NCBI RefSeq assembly: GCF_950023065.1
Contig: NC_088677.1
Coordinates: forward strand, 17,877,230 to 17,941,229
Direction of reading: 5' to 3'
From: Planococcus citri
Taxonomy: Eukaryota; Arthropoda; Insecta; Hemiptera; Pseudococcidae
DNA: 64,000 nt
Shown here: in pieces, positions 45,060 to 55,837 of the stretch
Layout of the letters: each line of letters opens with the position of its first letter
Numbering within the stretch: the stretch's first letter is position 1
Position numbers and translations under genes: made by a program
Notes under the pieces: generated by a model
What the model was told of the DNA's origin: nothing
The model's input: only the letters and a program-made list of their open reading frames with translations
The model's database searches: none

Positions 45060-45660
45060 TTAATATTTTTAAAATTTAAATTTTTTTTGTATTTTATTGA
45101 AATTTTTTTAAGGTGTTCGTCAAAAAAAAAACACCGTAAAAAGAGTTGAATTGATGAAATACCTTAGCTGGGTCTGTCTTAAATGCATCCTCATTATCAG
45201 TAGGAGGTTCAGTTCCCCGCAAGGACTGCGCTTCCATCAATGACTTTTTGGCCATGCTCTAACTAGCAATGCGTTTTGAGAGGCACTTTCAACAAACGTG
45301 TAAATAAATGTTGGAACGTTTCGACATAATTGTCGAAAAATACATTTGATTTTCTAATATTTTTTGTAAAAATGAACAAAAGAACCTATCAAAGGCCAAA
45401 ATTTTACGTATGAGCCTGCGAGAGAAGCATCTACCCTCGGGAAGCTGTGAAGAAAAAATTCGGAAAATTAACGACTTTTTGAACGCTGGCTGTCAGAACG
45501 AATCAAGTACATACTTAATCTCAATTTCAATATCATTTTCATCGCCTGAAGTGAATAAATTATTGCAGCATTATTTTCACACCGCCCTATTGAACGGTCT
45601 TGTTTTGGTTTTATTTTATCCGTTATATTTTTACTCATTTTTTATTACCTTCTCCATCAG
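45060..45660. repeat. Module duplicated at 51730-52180 (copy 1)
   Basis: Shared landmarks in order: TTTTAAGGTGTTCG-CAAAAAAAAA, an exon-like piece on the minus strand, AACGCTGGCTGTCAGAAC, TTTCAATATCATTTT, CCTGAAGTGAA and CACACCGCCCT. A third, shorter relic of the first part lies at 38365-38420. On the minus strand 45130-45255 encodes an AKKSLMEAQSLRGTEPPTDN-like stretch. Confidence 0.6.
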
Positions 45661-45860
45661 ACGTTGGATGTTCTCATATAAATTGACTTGAAACATGAAA
45701 AATATTAATGATCTTATTCTATACTTTTTTTCAGACCAACAACTCAATAAATGAGTACAGTTTTACGGCTTCTTGTCATGATTTTACAGTAGAGGATATT
45801 ATCATCATCCTAGAAAACATCTTCGACGAGGCCAACTGGTGTAACGTTAAATTCGAAAAA
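45410..45860 (+). CDS. Two exons of an unrecognised gene
   Basis: First exon from ATG 45410 (MSLREKHLPSGSCEEKIRKI, NDFLNAGCQNES) with a usable donor CCTGAA|GTGAAT at about 45550 in phase 0. Second exon 45735-45860 after TTTTTTTCAG, exactly 42 codons (TNNSINEYSFTASCHDFTVE, IFDEANWCNVKFEK), donor GTATGT, phase 0. The second exon is well bounded and free of stops. No known domain. Part of exon 1 lies in the module duplicated near 52 kb, where the frame is not kept. Confidence 0.4.
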
Positions 45861-46054
45861 GTATGTTTTTCGATTGTTTGTTTGTTGATTTTTCTCCATT
45901 CGAGTGAAACGAATTTTTTTTAAAAAAAACACTTTCTGAAAAATAGTGTTCAATGAAACCATGACCATTGACGAATTCAATCTTGTGTTAAAGATTGTTC
46001 GTACAAGTTATTTTGGATAAAAGTTAAAAGTATTAATTGAATAATTCTATCAAA

Positions 46055-46342
46055 ATGGAACGTGAGATCGACGAGATCGTTAACCCAAACGAACATGCGG
46101 AGTTCATGGTGGTTATTAGACGCGGGAGAATGAGAATTACCGGAAATATCACAATCTTGATCAAAAAAAAAAAAGATGTAAGTATGGAAGTACATATAAA
46201 AATAAAGGCCGTAACATTCGGATCAGCATAAATTTCTACAAAATCAACAATCAATACTGAAACGGAAATTATTCCGGTGAAGTACTTACATAATATGAAT
46301 GGCGGCCCAAACGAATTAGAGAATTCTTTGATGATCAAGATG
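46055..46342 (+). pseudogene. Unrecognised ORF with one internal stop
   Basis: ATG 46055 opens MEREIDEIVNPNEHAEFMVV, IRRGRMRITGNITILIKKKK with an internal GTAAGT, runs to TAA at 46229, and the same frame continues as STINTETEIIPVKYLHNMNG to TGA at 46340. The charged beginning looks coding. It could be an exon ending at the GTAAGT at 46178, or a frame broken by one stop. Minus-strand ORFs here are its shadow. Confidence 0.35.
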
Positions 46343-46724
46343 TGACGAAAGTCATCAAAAGTTCATTTAATGGCAATAATGGCATTGGCTTCAATATTTA
46401 CAATTATTCTAATATTACGTTTAATTTGTATGTTCATAGCATTATCAGGTCAACTTTTACAGACTTGAACTGCTCCTAGAGCTTCGATTTCACCTGGTTG
46501 TATAGCTTTCCAACTTGACTGAGCAAAATATTGTGAAAATGTTAATTTTTAAACATTTGCTGGAGACTCCAGAACTGATCAAAATGGTTTGGAACGGATG
46601 AAGATTCTGTATACTATAGAATAACAATGTTGACTGCAATGAATACTCCTTCAAAGCAGTTCAGAGTAGCACATTGTGATGTAAAACTTGTTGTATAATT
46701 GAAAACTTGATTTTTTTTTTCCAG

Positions 46725-46804
46725 ATTGTAATACCTGTATTACCCACTGAAATTTATGTTATGCAGAAGAAAGATAAAACAATCAAATTCACTTTTAATA
46801 ATAG
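46725..46804 (+). CDS. Small exon of unknown gene
   Basis: Bounded by a T-rich tract with CCAG and by GTAAGT; open frame IVIPVLPTEIYVMQKKDKTI then KFTFNN. It may belong with 46055-46178. Function unknown. Confidence 0.35.
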
Positions 46805-47029
46805 GTAAGTCATTATTTTTATTGTAAACAATTTTGTCTAAGCATGTAATTTGCAACACTCTTCCAAATGAGCAGTTTTCTTTACATGATTCCAATTTCA
46901 TTTTTTTCCCGTTTTCTATCATTTTTGACACTATCACGAGGTATTTTAAATGGTAACCGAACGATAGATAATTTACCATCTATGCGAACGAATACGTATT
47001 TTCAAAATGACGAACGCACTGATCACCAT

Positions 47030-47341
47030 CGAAATTTCGTCGATTTAATGGCTCGAATTGCCAGTAATTTAAAGATCCCTCGCGATCAAATATTCGCTTT
47101 TTTAGATTCCACAGTTGCTCTTTGTTGGTTGAGTAAACCGCCAGACGTATGGAAAACCTTTGTGTCCAATCGAGTCAAAGATGTAACCACGGTGATTCCT
47201 TTCCAACAGTGGACCTATGTCAAAAGCTGTGAAAACCCCCCAGATGATGCTACTCGAGGTCTAGAGGTTGCTGATTTCGTTAGAAATTCTCGCTGGTTTG
47301 ATGGTCCAGATTTTTTAAAATGTGAAAACTATCGTACTTAG
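47030..47341 (+). pseudogene. BEL/Pao pol fragment (RNase H region)
   Basis: The second half of the 46868 frame shows the BEL/Pao signature: IFAFLDSTVALCWLSKPP, WKTFVSNRV, QQWTYVKSCENPPDDATRGL and SRWFDGPDFL. In BEL/Pao pol this is the RNase H domain, where the Asp of the DST segment is catalytic and the N-P-x-D...S/T-R-G segment closes the fold. It is clean but ends at TAG 47339 with no integrase after it. The first 50 codons of the ORF are unrelated. Confidence 0.8.
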
Positions 47342-47390
47342 CATCAGATTTTGGAACCCCTCACAACTGTTTGGAGAGTTGAAATATTAA

Positions 47391-47523
47391 TACCCTATCC
47401 ATGTACATGGACATGCCTTCACAATTCTTACTGATCACAGGCCTTTGATAAGGCTCTTCAAAGTTAGAGATCCTACTTCTCGTTTATTGCATTGGCGCCC
47501 AAAACTTAGTGCAGACACTTGAT
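47391..47523 (+). pseudogene. Ty3/gypsy RNase H fragment
   Basis: A 43-codon frame reading HVHGHAFTILTDHRPLIRLF then DPTSRLLHWRPKL. T-D-H-R-P-L and the following D-P-T-S-R-L...W-R-x-K-L are diagnostic of Ty3/gypsy RNase H. It lies only 50 bases after the BEL/Pao piece but belongs to another element class. Confidence 0.75.
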
Positions 47524-48114
47524 TACTTACAGATCGTCTTCTTACATTTTATTATTTTTTTTATAGGTACCTATATATTTTGTCATAAATATATCTCAGT
47601 AATTTTATTGTGTTTCCACTATTGGCACTTGTGCTGAGGCAACTGTGCTAGAGAGTTGTTAGATGAATTTGATGAGATGTCTCGATGTAATCAAGTTTAC
47701 TTGGAAACGACACTGGAGTCTCATTTAGATAATCACCAAGGAATTTGAACGGTTAGAAGGATTGATACGTGCTTTTGGAAGGATACATGGTGAGAAAAAT
47801 TCAAAAAATAAAACTGATAGGTAAGTGAATAATACTAATCATATTGACTGATCAGTGAAAGTAAAACCCGGCGAAGGTTGGAACCTGCCAGTAAATGCAG
47901 AGGTTGAGGACTTTGTGTTGAAATATAAATTCGAATAAATAGGAAATACTCAGAAATAGCTGGTTACTAATTAATATAGAAATAATACTTTTTGTTTATT
48001 AGTCTTACTTCTAGCTTCTTACGATTAACTTGATGCTCAATTTTGCTTATAATATATTTATTGTTTCGTAATTCGTTTTGATATCTATTGAATTAATAAA
48101 GGTTAATTCCAACA

Positions 48115-48276
48115 TTTTGTCCCGCTCCATTCCAATACAGAGCCATGATTAAAGAAAAAGGTCAGAATATTGACCAATTTATTTCAAAATTGAAAGATTT
48201 GGCTGACATCGAAATTGACCGTAGAAATGAGGTGCTATACATAGTTGGCAAAAAACCTCAAAATACAAATCGGTAA
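48115..48276 (+). pseudogene. Ty3/gypsy gag fragment
   Basis: Open for about 50 codons with FQYRAMIKEKGQNIDQFISK, LKDLADIEID. The pattern F-x-x-R...K-G-x-x-I-D-Q-F-I-x-x-L-K-x-L-A is typical of the retrotransposon gag capsid. It ends in a stop at 48274. Confidence 0.6.
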
Positions 48277-48559
48277 ACACCTCAGAACATCCAAAATTCA
48301 AACAGAAATGTAAATTCCTGCATTCTTACAATCTCTACTGACCAAAATAATAAAAGTTCCAACTCCCAGTTCCCTCACTTTTTTTAAAAATTCACTTACA
48401 ATCTATTATGACATGAAATTTTTCAAAATATTAATTAAACACCTGTTTTCCAGGCAAGACAGAAAATTCTGGATTAGAATTATGCCTTTGGCGCGTAGAA
48501 TCAACAAACATGCTCAAACACATTTGAAGATTCAAAGTTACAACCAAAAATTGTTGAAA

Positions 48560-48950
48560 GTTGATTTTGAATTGTTTACTCTGCTCCTTTTGTTTCGCAC
48601 GGCCGAAACCATTGAGGGGGGAGGGGACGGACAGGGGTCCTCCTTAGGACCAAAACAGAACTGTCGGTCTGGCCCAATCGAGCTCCAAGAATTGACTCAT
48701 TCTGCACAACATGCAGTTGAAAAAGCTGAATGTGAACACTCAAGAGCTGAACGTGAACGCGCTGAGTAAACCCACGGAGGGGCATATGTTGGACTGGGAT
48801 ATGCCTTCACCAGCAGTATATTAACCCTTTTCTCCCTGCCAAAAGGGTAACACTGGCGAGGAGCGTCGCATGTCAGGCCAGGGTCATAATAAGGTGCCTC
48901 CTAATCTCACATGCATCGATTTTTACCTAGCCCAAGCGCTATCAAGACAC
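48560..48950. other. GC-richer island with opposing ORFs
   Basis: About 400 bases clearly richer in G and C than the neighbours. Plus-strand frame to 48769 (KQNCRSGPIELQEL, AVEKAECEHSRAERERAE) and a minus-strand frame overlap. Neither is recognised. The contrast with its AT-rich surroundings suggests a recently arrived fragment. Confidence 0.4.
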
Positions 48951-49009
48951 AGCACATTTAGATTTTTTTTATATGTATGTATAAAATGAAACATTCAGAC
49001 TCTTCGCTG

Positions 49010-49215
49010 TGTATTATGATGAATTTTGTATCTATTTATAATTTTTCTCGATTTTATTGTAATGAATTTTGTTGTTTTTTTTTTCGTTAAATGCAATTAT
49101 AAGCTTAGGGTATTCGAAGTTATGAATTTTGTACCTAAATATTTATAATTTTTCTCAATTTTATTACTTGTATAATATGTACCTATCCTAAAATAATAAA
49201 CGTCAGCTTTTTTTA
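49010..49215 (+). repeat. 3'-tail-like repeat, copy 1
   Basis: Units with TTATAATTTTTCTCGATTTT, GATGAATTTTGTTG and ATAAGCTTAGGGTA, closing with CCTATCCTAAAATAATAAAC and GTCAGCTTT. The full set, with more units, is repeated at 50215-50622. Confidence 0.7.
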
Positions 49216-49499
49216 CTTGTTAAAAGTGTGTCATATAATTGAATATGTCTGCGTAGTTGTGTACAGAATTATATTACATACAACAATATCAAAGAAATCT
49301 CAATATTAAATACGAATGAACTTTTATTACCAATTCATCGTATTTGCGAAAAAAAAGTTTGATACAAATGGTTAATTTTCAAACTTTGACAACATTTACG
49401 TAATGTTTGCAATACTAAATTCTGAATATTTCATTGTATTTTCTTCAAAATGATGTTCGCAATTATTCTCTATTCTATTCTAATCAACATTTCATACCA

Positions 49500-49715
49500 G
49501 ATTTAAACAAAGGTGTTTCAATTTGCCAAGTACCAGTAACGTTGAAGGAGGCAACTGAGAATGTCAGACAAAATCAAAAGCGCGAACTTAAACGTAAGAA
49601 GCGCAAAGGACCAAAGGAGACCCGGCAGTAGAGTTAACTGATGAGTTTGATGTAAGCAATGACGAATTAGACGATCTATCTAAAGATTCCGACATATTGA
49701 ATGGAAAAAGTATAT
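49500..49715 (+). pseudogene. Basic-then-acidic coding relic
   Basis: The frame from 49434 ends VPVTLKEATENVRQNQKREL, KRKKRKGPKETRQ at TAG 49629; a second frame starting just before continues ELTDEFDVSNDELDDLSKD. Together they look like one basic/acidic protein piece broken by a frame shift. No family recognised. Confidence 0.35.
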
Positions 49716-50214
49716 TGTGTGCATTGCTTCTCTCAAGTAAAACGCAAATGTTTCAGAAAAAATACTCTGATATAATAGGAAAAAAAATATATCAAAAATT
49801 TATAAAAATTTCAGAAAATTTTTGGTCATTTTGAATTTGGATTCTTTTTGTGATACAGTGTGTAACGATGTAGTAAATCTCATTAAATTTGCGTCCAACG
49901 TACTGGTAATTTTTGACATCGAAAACTCCGGTGAAAGCTCCATCGAAGGGGGGGGGCGAGGAGCGAGGAGTTCAAAAAATTACACTGACTAGTAGGAAGT
50001 TAGTTTTGCCTATCCACTCGCCTGTTCTGGAATCCGCAGAAAATGAAAAAAAAACGGTGAAGAGGTAAAGAATCGAAGAGGAGGGGGCAAAAGTTGATGA
50101 AAATACGTAAAGCTTTGAAAAAAGCCTTAACAGTTACACCTCGATCAAAAGTGATGAACTGCAGCTAATCGCGAATCTACATTAATTACTATAAGCTTAA
50201 ACAATGTTACCTAC

Positions 50215-50622
50215 TCAAAGTGATGAATTTAGTAGGTACCTATTTATAATTTTTCTCGATTTTATTGTGATGAATTTTGTTGCTTTTTCGTTAAGTATAA
50301 TTATAAGCTTAGGGTACACCTACTTGAAGTTATGAATTTTGTAGTTTGTACATATTTATAATTTTTCTCAATTTTATTGTGATGAATTTTGAATCTAAGA
50401 CGTATTTATAATTTTTCTCGATTTTATTATGATGAATTTTGTTGTTTATTTCGTTAAATGTAATCATAAGCTTAGGGTACCTATTCGAAGTTATGAATTT
50501 TGCACCTATTTCTAATTTTTCTCGATTTTATTGTGATGAACTAACTATTTATAATTTTTCTCAATTTTATTACTTGCATAATATGTACCAGTACCTATCC
50601 TAAAATAAACGTCAGCTTTGTA
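50215..50622 (+). repeat. 3'-tail-like repeat, copy 2 (expanded)
   Basis: Three to four units of about 100-140 bases of the 49010 repeat, ending with the same CCTATCCTAAAATAAACGTC. The AATAAA-containing end suggests that it derives from a transcript's 3' tail. Confidence 0.7.
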
Positions 50623-50849
50623 CCAGGATTATGATTGCTTAAATTTTACTAGGTTTCATTATTGTACAACAATGATTGATCAGAGACGGTGGTGGGGAGG
50701 AAGTTCGTAATTTAAAAAAGCGTAGGTACTTACTACTTACATTACATTACATGTAAAAATATGAATGATTAGTATACCTACTTACCCATCTACCAGTTTC
50801 ATTTTGTTTTGAATCGAAGTTTTGTGGATTTTTTCAGGTACTTATTGTG

Positions 50850-51560
50850 TGAAGGGGGGAGGGGACACAAAAATTGAATAAGTACACGAAAAAGCACAAC
50901 AAATTGACAACTCTCACCCCTCCCCTACTAATGCAAAGTGGTCGACTTTCAATTCTCCATGCCCGACCAAAATGTAGGGCTTGAAAAAATCGACTTGTTT
51001 CATAATTGATCAATTAAGTATAGCTGATTAAATGTTCGTCGCAATTATTAATCATAATCGATTAAAATCAAATTTCAACCTGTATAACATAGTTAAAAAC
51101 TCGAATTATTATGACCCCCAAAAAAAGGCGCAACATCAAAATGTTTTTGAGTTTTTTCAGGTAGTCATTTTGTTTTTCAAAATATGACAAAATCAATTTC
51201 AATCAATTGCTTGGTGAAATTGTTATTTTATGATCAAAAAACCACTGTGTACTCGATTATAATCGATTAAAATCGAATTAATTCTAAACTTCACCAAAAC
51301 GGTTTTTCAAAAATTAGGGGGGGAGGGGGGAGAGGGGACACAAAAAAGCGTACGTGCATAAAAGAGCACAAACGAAGCACAAACAATTGACACCATCCCC
51401 CCTCATTCAAAGTGGTCGATTTTCATTTCCCCACGTCGACCAAAATGATTTTTTGAAAATCGAGGGAAAGGATGGGTGCACAAAAGAACACAAACGTAGC
51501 ATAAACCATCGACACCAATTTTCACCCCCCCCCCCTACCTTTAAGTGGTTGTTCTGGGGA
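50850..51560. repeat. Three G-rich/C-rich repeat units
   Basis: Units at about 50855-51000, 51310-51450 and 51455-51555 share GGGGACACAAAAA, AGCACAA-CAATTGACA, a C run and AAGTGGTCGA-TTTCA. Between units 1 and 2 are AATCGATTAAAATC words. No coding potential; the 51354 ORF follows from the repeat. Confidence 0.6.
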
Positions 51561-51729
51561 AATGGACCAGGTGAGTTTCTCACCTTAATGGAGGTACGCG
51601 TATAGGGGCCGACGGGATAAAACGAAAGTTGTTTTGATCGCGTACCTACTATTTTTTTTTCATCTGAAAAAATTCAACTTTTTTGTAGTTTCTTGAATAA
51701 ATTTAATATTTTTAATATTTCAATTGTGT

Positions 51730-52180
51730 TTTTTTATTTTATAGAAATTTTTTAAAGGTGTTCGGCAAAAAAAAAACGCAATAAAATGTTATTGACTAGA
51801 TGGAGAAGTAGGTCTGAGCTTAAAAAAGCTACAATTTCGACTAAAATCGATGTACATAAATACCTTAGCTGGATCTGTCCCAAATACATCCTCATTATCA
51901 ATATGTGATTCAGTTTCCTGCAAGGACTGCGCTGCCAGCAGATAGCGCCCGTATGCCAGTATTTTGCGAATCAATTTAATTTGAATATGACTTATTGCAT
52001 GCAGGGAAGTTTTTTTTTTTACTATCGATGGTGACTTTTCTAACGCTGGCTGTCAGAACCAATCAAATGATACTTAAACCTAATTTCAATATCATTTTTA
52101 TTACCTGAAGTGAAATAATATTATTGTAGTATTATTTTCATACCGCCCTGTTCAACGGACTAGTTTTTTTATTTTTTCAT
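51730..52180. repeat. Module duplicated from 45060-45660 (copy 2)
   Basis: Same landmarks in the same order as the first copy. It contains a minus-strand exon-like frame at 51789-51974 (IRKILAYGRYLLAAQSLQET, HIDNEDVFGTDPAK followed by a GT donor), better preserved than the equivalent at 45130-45255. Confidence 0.6.
51789..51974 (-). CDS. Exon-like frame on the minus strand, unknown
   Basis: Open for 61 codons. The stretch AAQSLQETESHIDNEDVFGT then DPAK is matched in the 45.1 kb copy (EAQSLRGTEPPTDNEDAFKT then DPAK), so amino-acid similarity survives in two copies in this frame. A GTATTT after the Lys codon may be a donor. Family unknown. Confidence 0.35.
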   Translation of the reverse strand: MIRKILAYGRYLLAAQSLQETESHIDNEDVFGTDPAKVFMYIDFSRNCSFFKLRPTSPSSQ

Positions 52181-52192
52181 TTTATCAGTGAC

Positions 52193-52570
52193 GTGATGAC
52201 GTCAGAGAATTTCTTGCCACTGGCCGTCTGGTCTCAGTGTTTCAAAATCAACGATTTACCGCAGGCGACGAGCGATAGAGAATTTAGAGATGATGAGAAG
52301 TGGTCTGCGATCCATGGTATATCTATATTTTCAGAAGAACTTTTATATTTCAAAAAACCTGTACTGGTCGGATTACGTGATGAGGTTGTAAAATCATCAA
52401 AAATTAAAGTAAGTAAACTTTTAAGATGAAATTTTTCTATTTTATAGGGATATATTACTTTTGAGGTTTGAAAACTTCCAAATTATATTACATCTAGACA
52501 GTATCCAAATGGTTGATTTTCAAGGATGGAAAGCCCATTTTCAAATTTGAGTAGGCTAAAATGAAAATCT
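52193..52570 (+). pseudogene. KSSKIK module, copy 1
   Basis: 52193-52429 encodes CFKINDLPQATSDREFRDDE, then LRDEVVKSSKIK. After GTAAGTAAAC the sequence GGATATATTACTTTTGAG... to GAAAGCCCATTTTCAAATTT aligns with the intact frame at 61060-61285. A third, truncated copy is at about 56770-56950. Whether the GTAAGT is a true donor or a small insertion is unclear, since the remaining gap to TTTTATAG is only about 40 bases. Confidence 0.4.
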
Positions 52571-52741
52571 AAAATGAAAATGTGCATTATATACTGTACT
52601 TAATATGTAGGTACATTGTACATAATATTCTTATGACCCAAAATAAAATACATATATATTATTTTAAAAAAGTAAGTAATTGCTTTTGAAATTTAATTCC
52701 ATCCATGATGAACGCGCCAATCAACTTGTTAATATTTTGAG

Positions 52742-52975
52742 TTGAAACTGCGTATTTTGACCACCCCAACAAGTAGGTGCATTTGGGAAACACGAGTATT
52801 GTATGTAGAAAATGTGATAAAGGATATTATCACGAAGAAGAACATATCGACTGCAAAGGTGCATGTGAGAGATGCAAAAGTGACAATGTATGCGAACCTG
52901 AATTTGGTTATTTGCAGCAGTGCCCAGACATTTAAGAAGAAGAAAAAACGCAGAAGAAAATATCTACAATATTAA
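52742..52975 (+). pseudogene. Cysteine-rich zinc-ribbon-like fragment, copy 1
   Basis: Related to 61477-61630 but with four extra bases after CACGAGTATTGT, which break the Cys-bearing frame. The open frame seen here is the wrong one. Confidence 0.45.
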
Positions 52976-53344
52976 TATTTATGATACTCCCTTGATGGTG
53001 ATATCACGATCAAAGGCCCCGCGGAATGATTATGATGATCTAATTCACTTCTAATAAGTGTATTTTCTTTCATTTTTTTTTTATTGTAAACAATTTTGTC
53101 TACTTCATACTTTTTGATACCTTACTTAATTGGTATGAAATTTGCAATACTGGTCCAAATGAACAGAGTTTCCTTCATATGATTCCAATTTGCTTTTTTT
53201 TTTGGAATCCCTCTCATTTGTTTCAACATTTCTTATCATCACATTACTTTTCAAGGTTTAAATTTAGTGCTATCAATTATTGGTTTACATAAAAATAAAA
53301 GTTTGGAATATATTTGTTTAAAAAATTGTATCATCAAAACCGTC

Positions 53345-53611
53345 ATGGAGCCCTATGACGGCTCGATGCGTAACAGAGTAAGTACCATAGCACCCTGACC
53401 AGTGACCACGTTCATTTTTCAATTCACAATGTCAATTTCTCGATTGTAACATGATATTAATATTATTTTACTGTCGTAGGGTCCTGTCTCAGCTCGACTG
53501 AGGGCGATAGAAGAGCGCCTTAATGACTTGCCCCGATCACATGCGCAATATGACACATTGAATCAACTCGCGAATCTAATTCGTACCACAGAACGCAGAT
53601 TGGGAACAGAA
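53345..53611 (+). CDS. First two exons of an unrecognised gene
   Basis: ATG 53345, exon 1 to 53377 (MEPYDGSMRNR), donor GTAAGT, phase 0. Exon 2 53480-53611 after GTCGTAG is exactly 44 codons (GPVSARLRAIEERLNDLPRS, HAQYDTLNQLANLIRTTERR), donor GTAAGC, phase 0. Exon 2 is amphipathic and probably helical. The continuing exons are unknown; a basic last exon at 57315-57499 is a candidate but has a different phase. Confidence 0.45.
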
Positions 53612-53649
53612 GTAAGCTGAAAAAAATGTGAAAAATTGAAAATTCACTA

Positions 53650-54202
53650 ATGATTTCCGAGATAAAAGGGGTTGTATTATTTCCCCCCCCCCCTCGTCAT
53701 AATCGTTACCATTACAAATTGGCTGCAAAGGGGGTTGCGTTATTTTACCCTTGTAAAGGTCAAAAAAAAACGTTTATGGAAGTATACACGTCTTGGATAT
53801 ATCATTGCACAAACCTTGAATTAGAAACCATACTCAATACATATTTTATTGGAAAAGAGGGTTCAGTAGACGAATTAAGAAAAACTTTGAGAAATTTCGT
53901 TCTAAATTTTCCCACATCTGGAAAAAAATTGCAAGCAAGCTACGATAACATTCAAGAAAAAAGAAAATCTGAAACCGAAATAAATAAACTGAAAGCATTT
54001 CTGAAACAAGAAAGAAAGCTAATTAAATCTACTGAATTTTGGACCCTAGAACTACATACAAATGCTTGAAACAGAAACAGAACAGCTGGTTCAGGAATTC
54101 GACGATATCGAAGACAAAGACAAAGTTAGAGAGTCATTTAAAAAACCAATTCAATATTCAAAAAGAATATACAAAAAATTAGCTGAATTCAAAGAAGGAC
54201 TA
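53650..54202 (+). pseudogene. Retrotransposon gag-like region
   Basis: Frame from about 53760 (FMEVYTSWIYHCTNLELETI, GKEGSVDELRKTLRNFV, then a lysine-rich helix) to 54067, continued from ATG 54062 by MLETETEQLVQEFDDIEDKD. The L-x-x-I-L...G-x-V-x-E-L-R-x-x-L segment is like the SAP-like start of some insect retrotransposon gags. Assignment is weak. A purine-rich AAAGAAGGAC at 54191-54200 precedes the candidate LTR. Confidence 0.35.
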
Positions 54203-54363
54203 TGTCGCAGGCGGACATTAAAATTAGTCGCGATCGAACCTCCGAAAGGTTTAACATCGTTGTTTATTTGTTCATCATTCGACTCGTGAAAATAAAATGT
54301 TCTATCGATAAACCCAAAAAGTGTCGTTATTTTTTCTTCGGAGGAACTAATTCGGTCGTGACA
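54203..54363 (+). mobile_element. Candidate solo or 3' LTR (161 bases)
   Basis: Begins TGTCGC and ends GTGACA, so it has the TG...CA ends and a short TGTC/GACA inverted repeat. An AATAAA lies at about 54292, and a polypurine-like tract precedes it. No second copy of the LTR is visible in the window, and target duplications cannot be tested because the left end abuts internal sequence. Confidence 0.35.
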
Positions 54364-55830
54364 GAATGAACTAATGATTTAACAATTGATACGAATTACA
54401 ATGCGAACAGTTTGTATTGTATATATTATCATTTATCATTATGTACCTATAGGTATACAATTTACAGTTCGATAGTTCCAAAAACTATCGATAGTTTTTT
54501 CGATACTTTTACCATCATTGTAAAGATTAGGATTGAACCTATGTAATTGTCCGCAGTGTAAAGGTTATTACGTCTTTATTTGAAGATTATTGTTCATGTT
54601 TTTTTTTTGTATTCTTCTGATAATATCCTGCCGAAGTTATTCAAGAGAGGAAATTTTCATAATCTGTGTTTTGTTGTTGTTTGTCTTTTTTTTTTTGAGA
54701 CGTGGAAAAAAATTGTAAACATTGAGCTCTGATTTTTGAAGAGGTGGGGGAGGGGAATTGATCAATTTGAAAATTTATAAAAGGACAATTCTTGCTAGAA
54801 AAAGTTGAATATGTACCATTTTTTTTTGAATACAAAAAAAATGGATTTCATTATTGGAAAAGATGTAATTTTTTTTTTTTTTTGAAAAGGATCGAATTTT
54901 CGTGTTTGAAGGGAAGGTGGTTTTCGTGAAATTCATTTTCGAGAAAAAAAAGGTTGAATTTTGCTTTCGGGGGAAAATTTGAATTTTGATGGAAGATAAA
55001 AATCAGTTTTTATTTTCGATAAAGAAAAATTTGAATTTGGATTTGGGGAACGATTTTTGAGAGAAAAATGATCGAATTCTGTTGAAAAAGAAGGAAGAAT
55101 TTCTGTTTTTTGTTTTGATAGAAAAAAAAGTGAATATTGAATTTCGAATTTGGAGGGGAATGGGAAATGTTTTGATTTTGTGTTGTGAAAAGAAAGAATT
55201 TGAAGTTTTGTTGGCCAATTGAACTGGAAATTGGTTTTGGCAGAAAATTTAATCGGCGTTTTGAAAATGGCTTCTGAAACCAAGTTTCGGCTCTCTACTT
55301 CAATTGATGATTTTTTTTTTGTATATTTGAATCCAATTTTGATAGTTCTAAATTTCGCAAAAATCTAAAACTAACTTCAGCGCTTGAATTTTTCTTTAGT
55401 GTGGCATTTGAGTTTCAAATTTTGGAAAAAAAATTGAATTTCATTTTTTTATATGAGAGAAAGTAGATTTTATATGAAAAAAAAAATGAATTTTGTCTAG
55501 GTTTCTGTGAAAAGAACGAAAAGGAATTTTGCTCAATGCTCAGAAAACATAATTTTCCTATGTTGGGGGGGGGGGATGGAAATTGATATATTTGAGGATG
55601 AAAAGAGGAAAAGTTTGAATTTTCGTTTTTGAGGGAAAACGTTATGTGTCAGAAGGAGGGGGGGGGGTTTAGAATTTTGCTTTTTTTCGTTTAGTGATAT
55701 GGGTGGATTGTAGAAGGGTTGGAACTTTGATTTTTTTAAAATTGAAATTCGCAAAAATCGTAAACAATGTGGACTAGTATTTGTGTCCAAAAAATTTTCT
55801 TAAAGTATGTAATTTGTTTCCTTTTTTTCG
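54364..55830. other. AT-rich region without a convincing gene
   Basis: Contains a perfect 20-base palindrome around TATCGATA (54480-54499) and long T/A and G runs. The 54933-55790 minus-strand ORFs are rich in Phe, Ser, Lys and Asn and show no motif. I regard them as compositional. Confidence 0.5.
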
Positions 55831-55837
55831 TTTTTAG

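Noticed and set aside
54933..55790. Long overlapping minus-strand ORFs rich in Phe, Ser and Lys
   Set aside because: Biased composition, no splice-bounded exon and no conserved motif.
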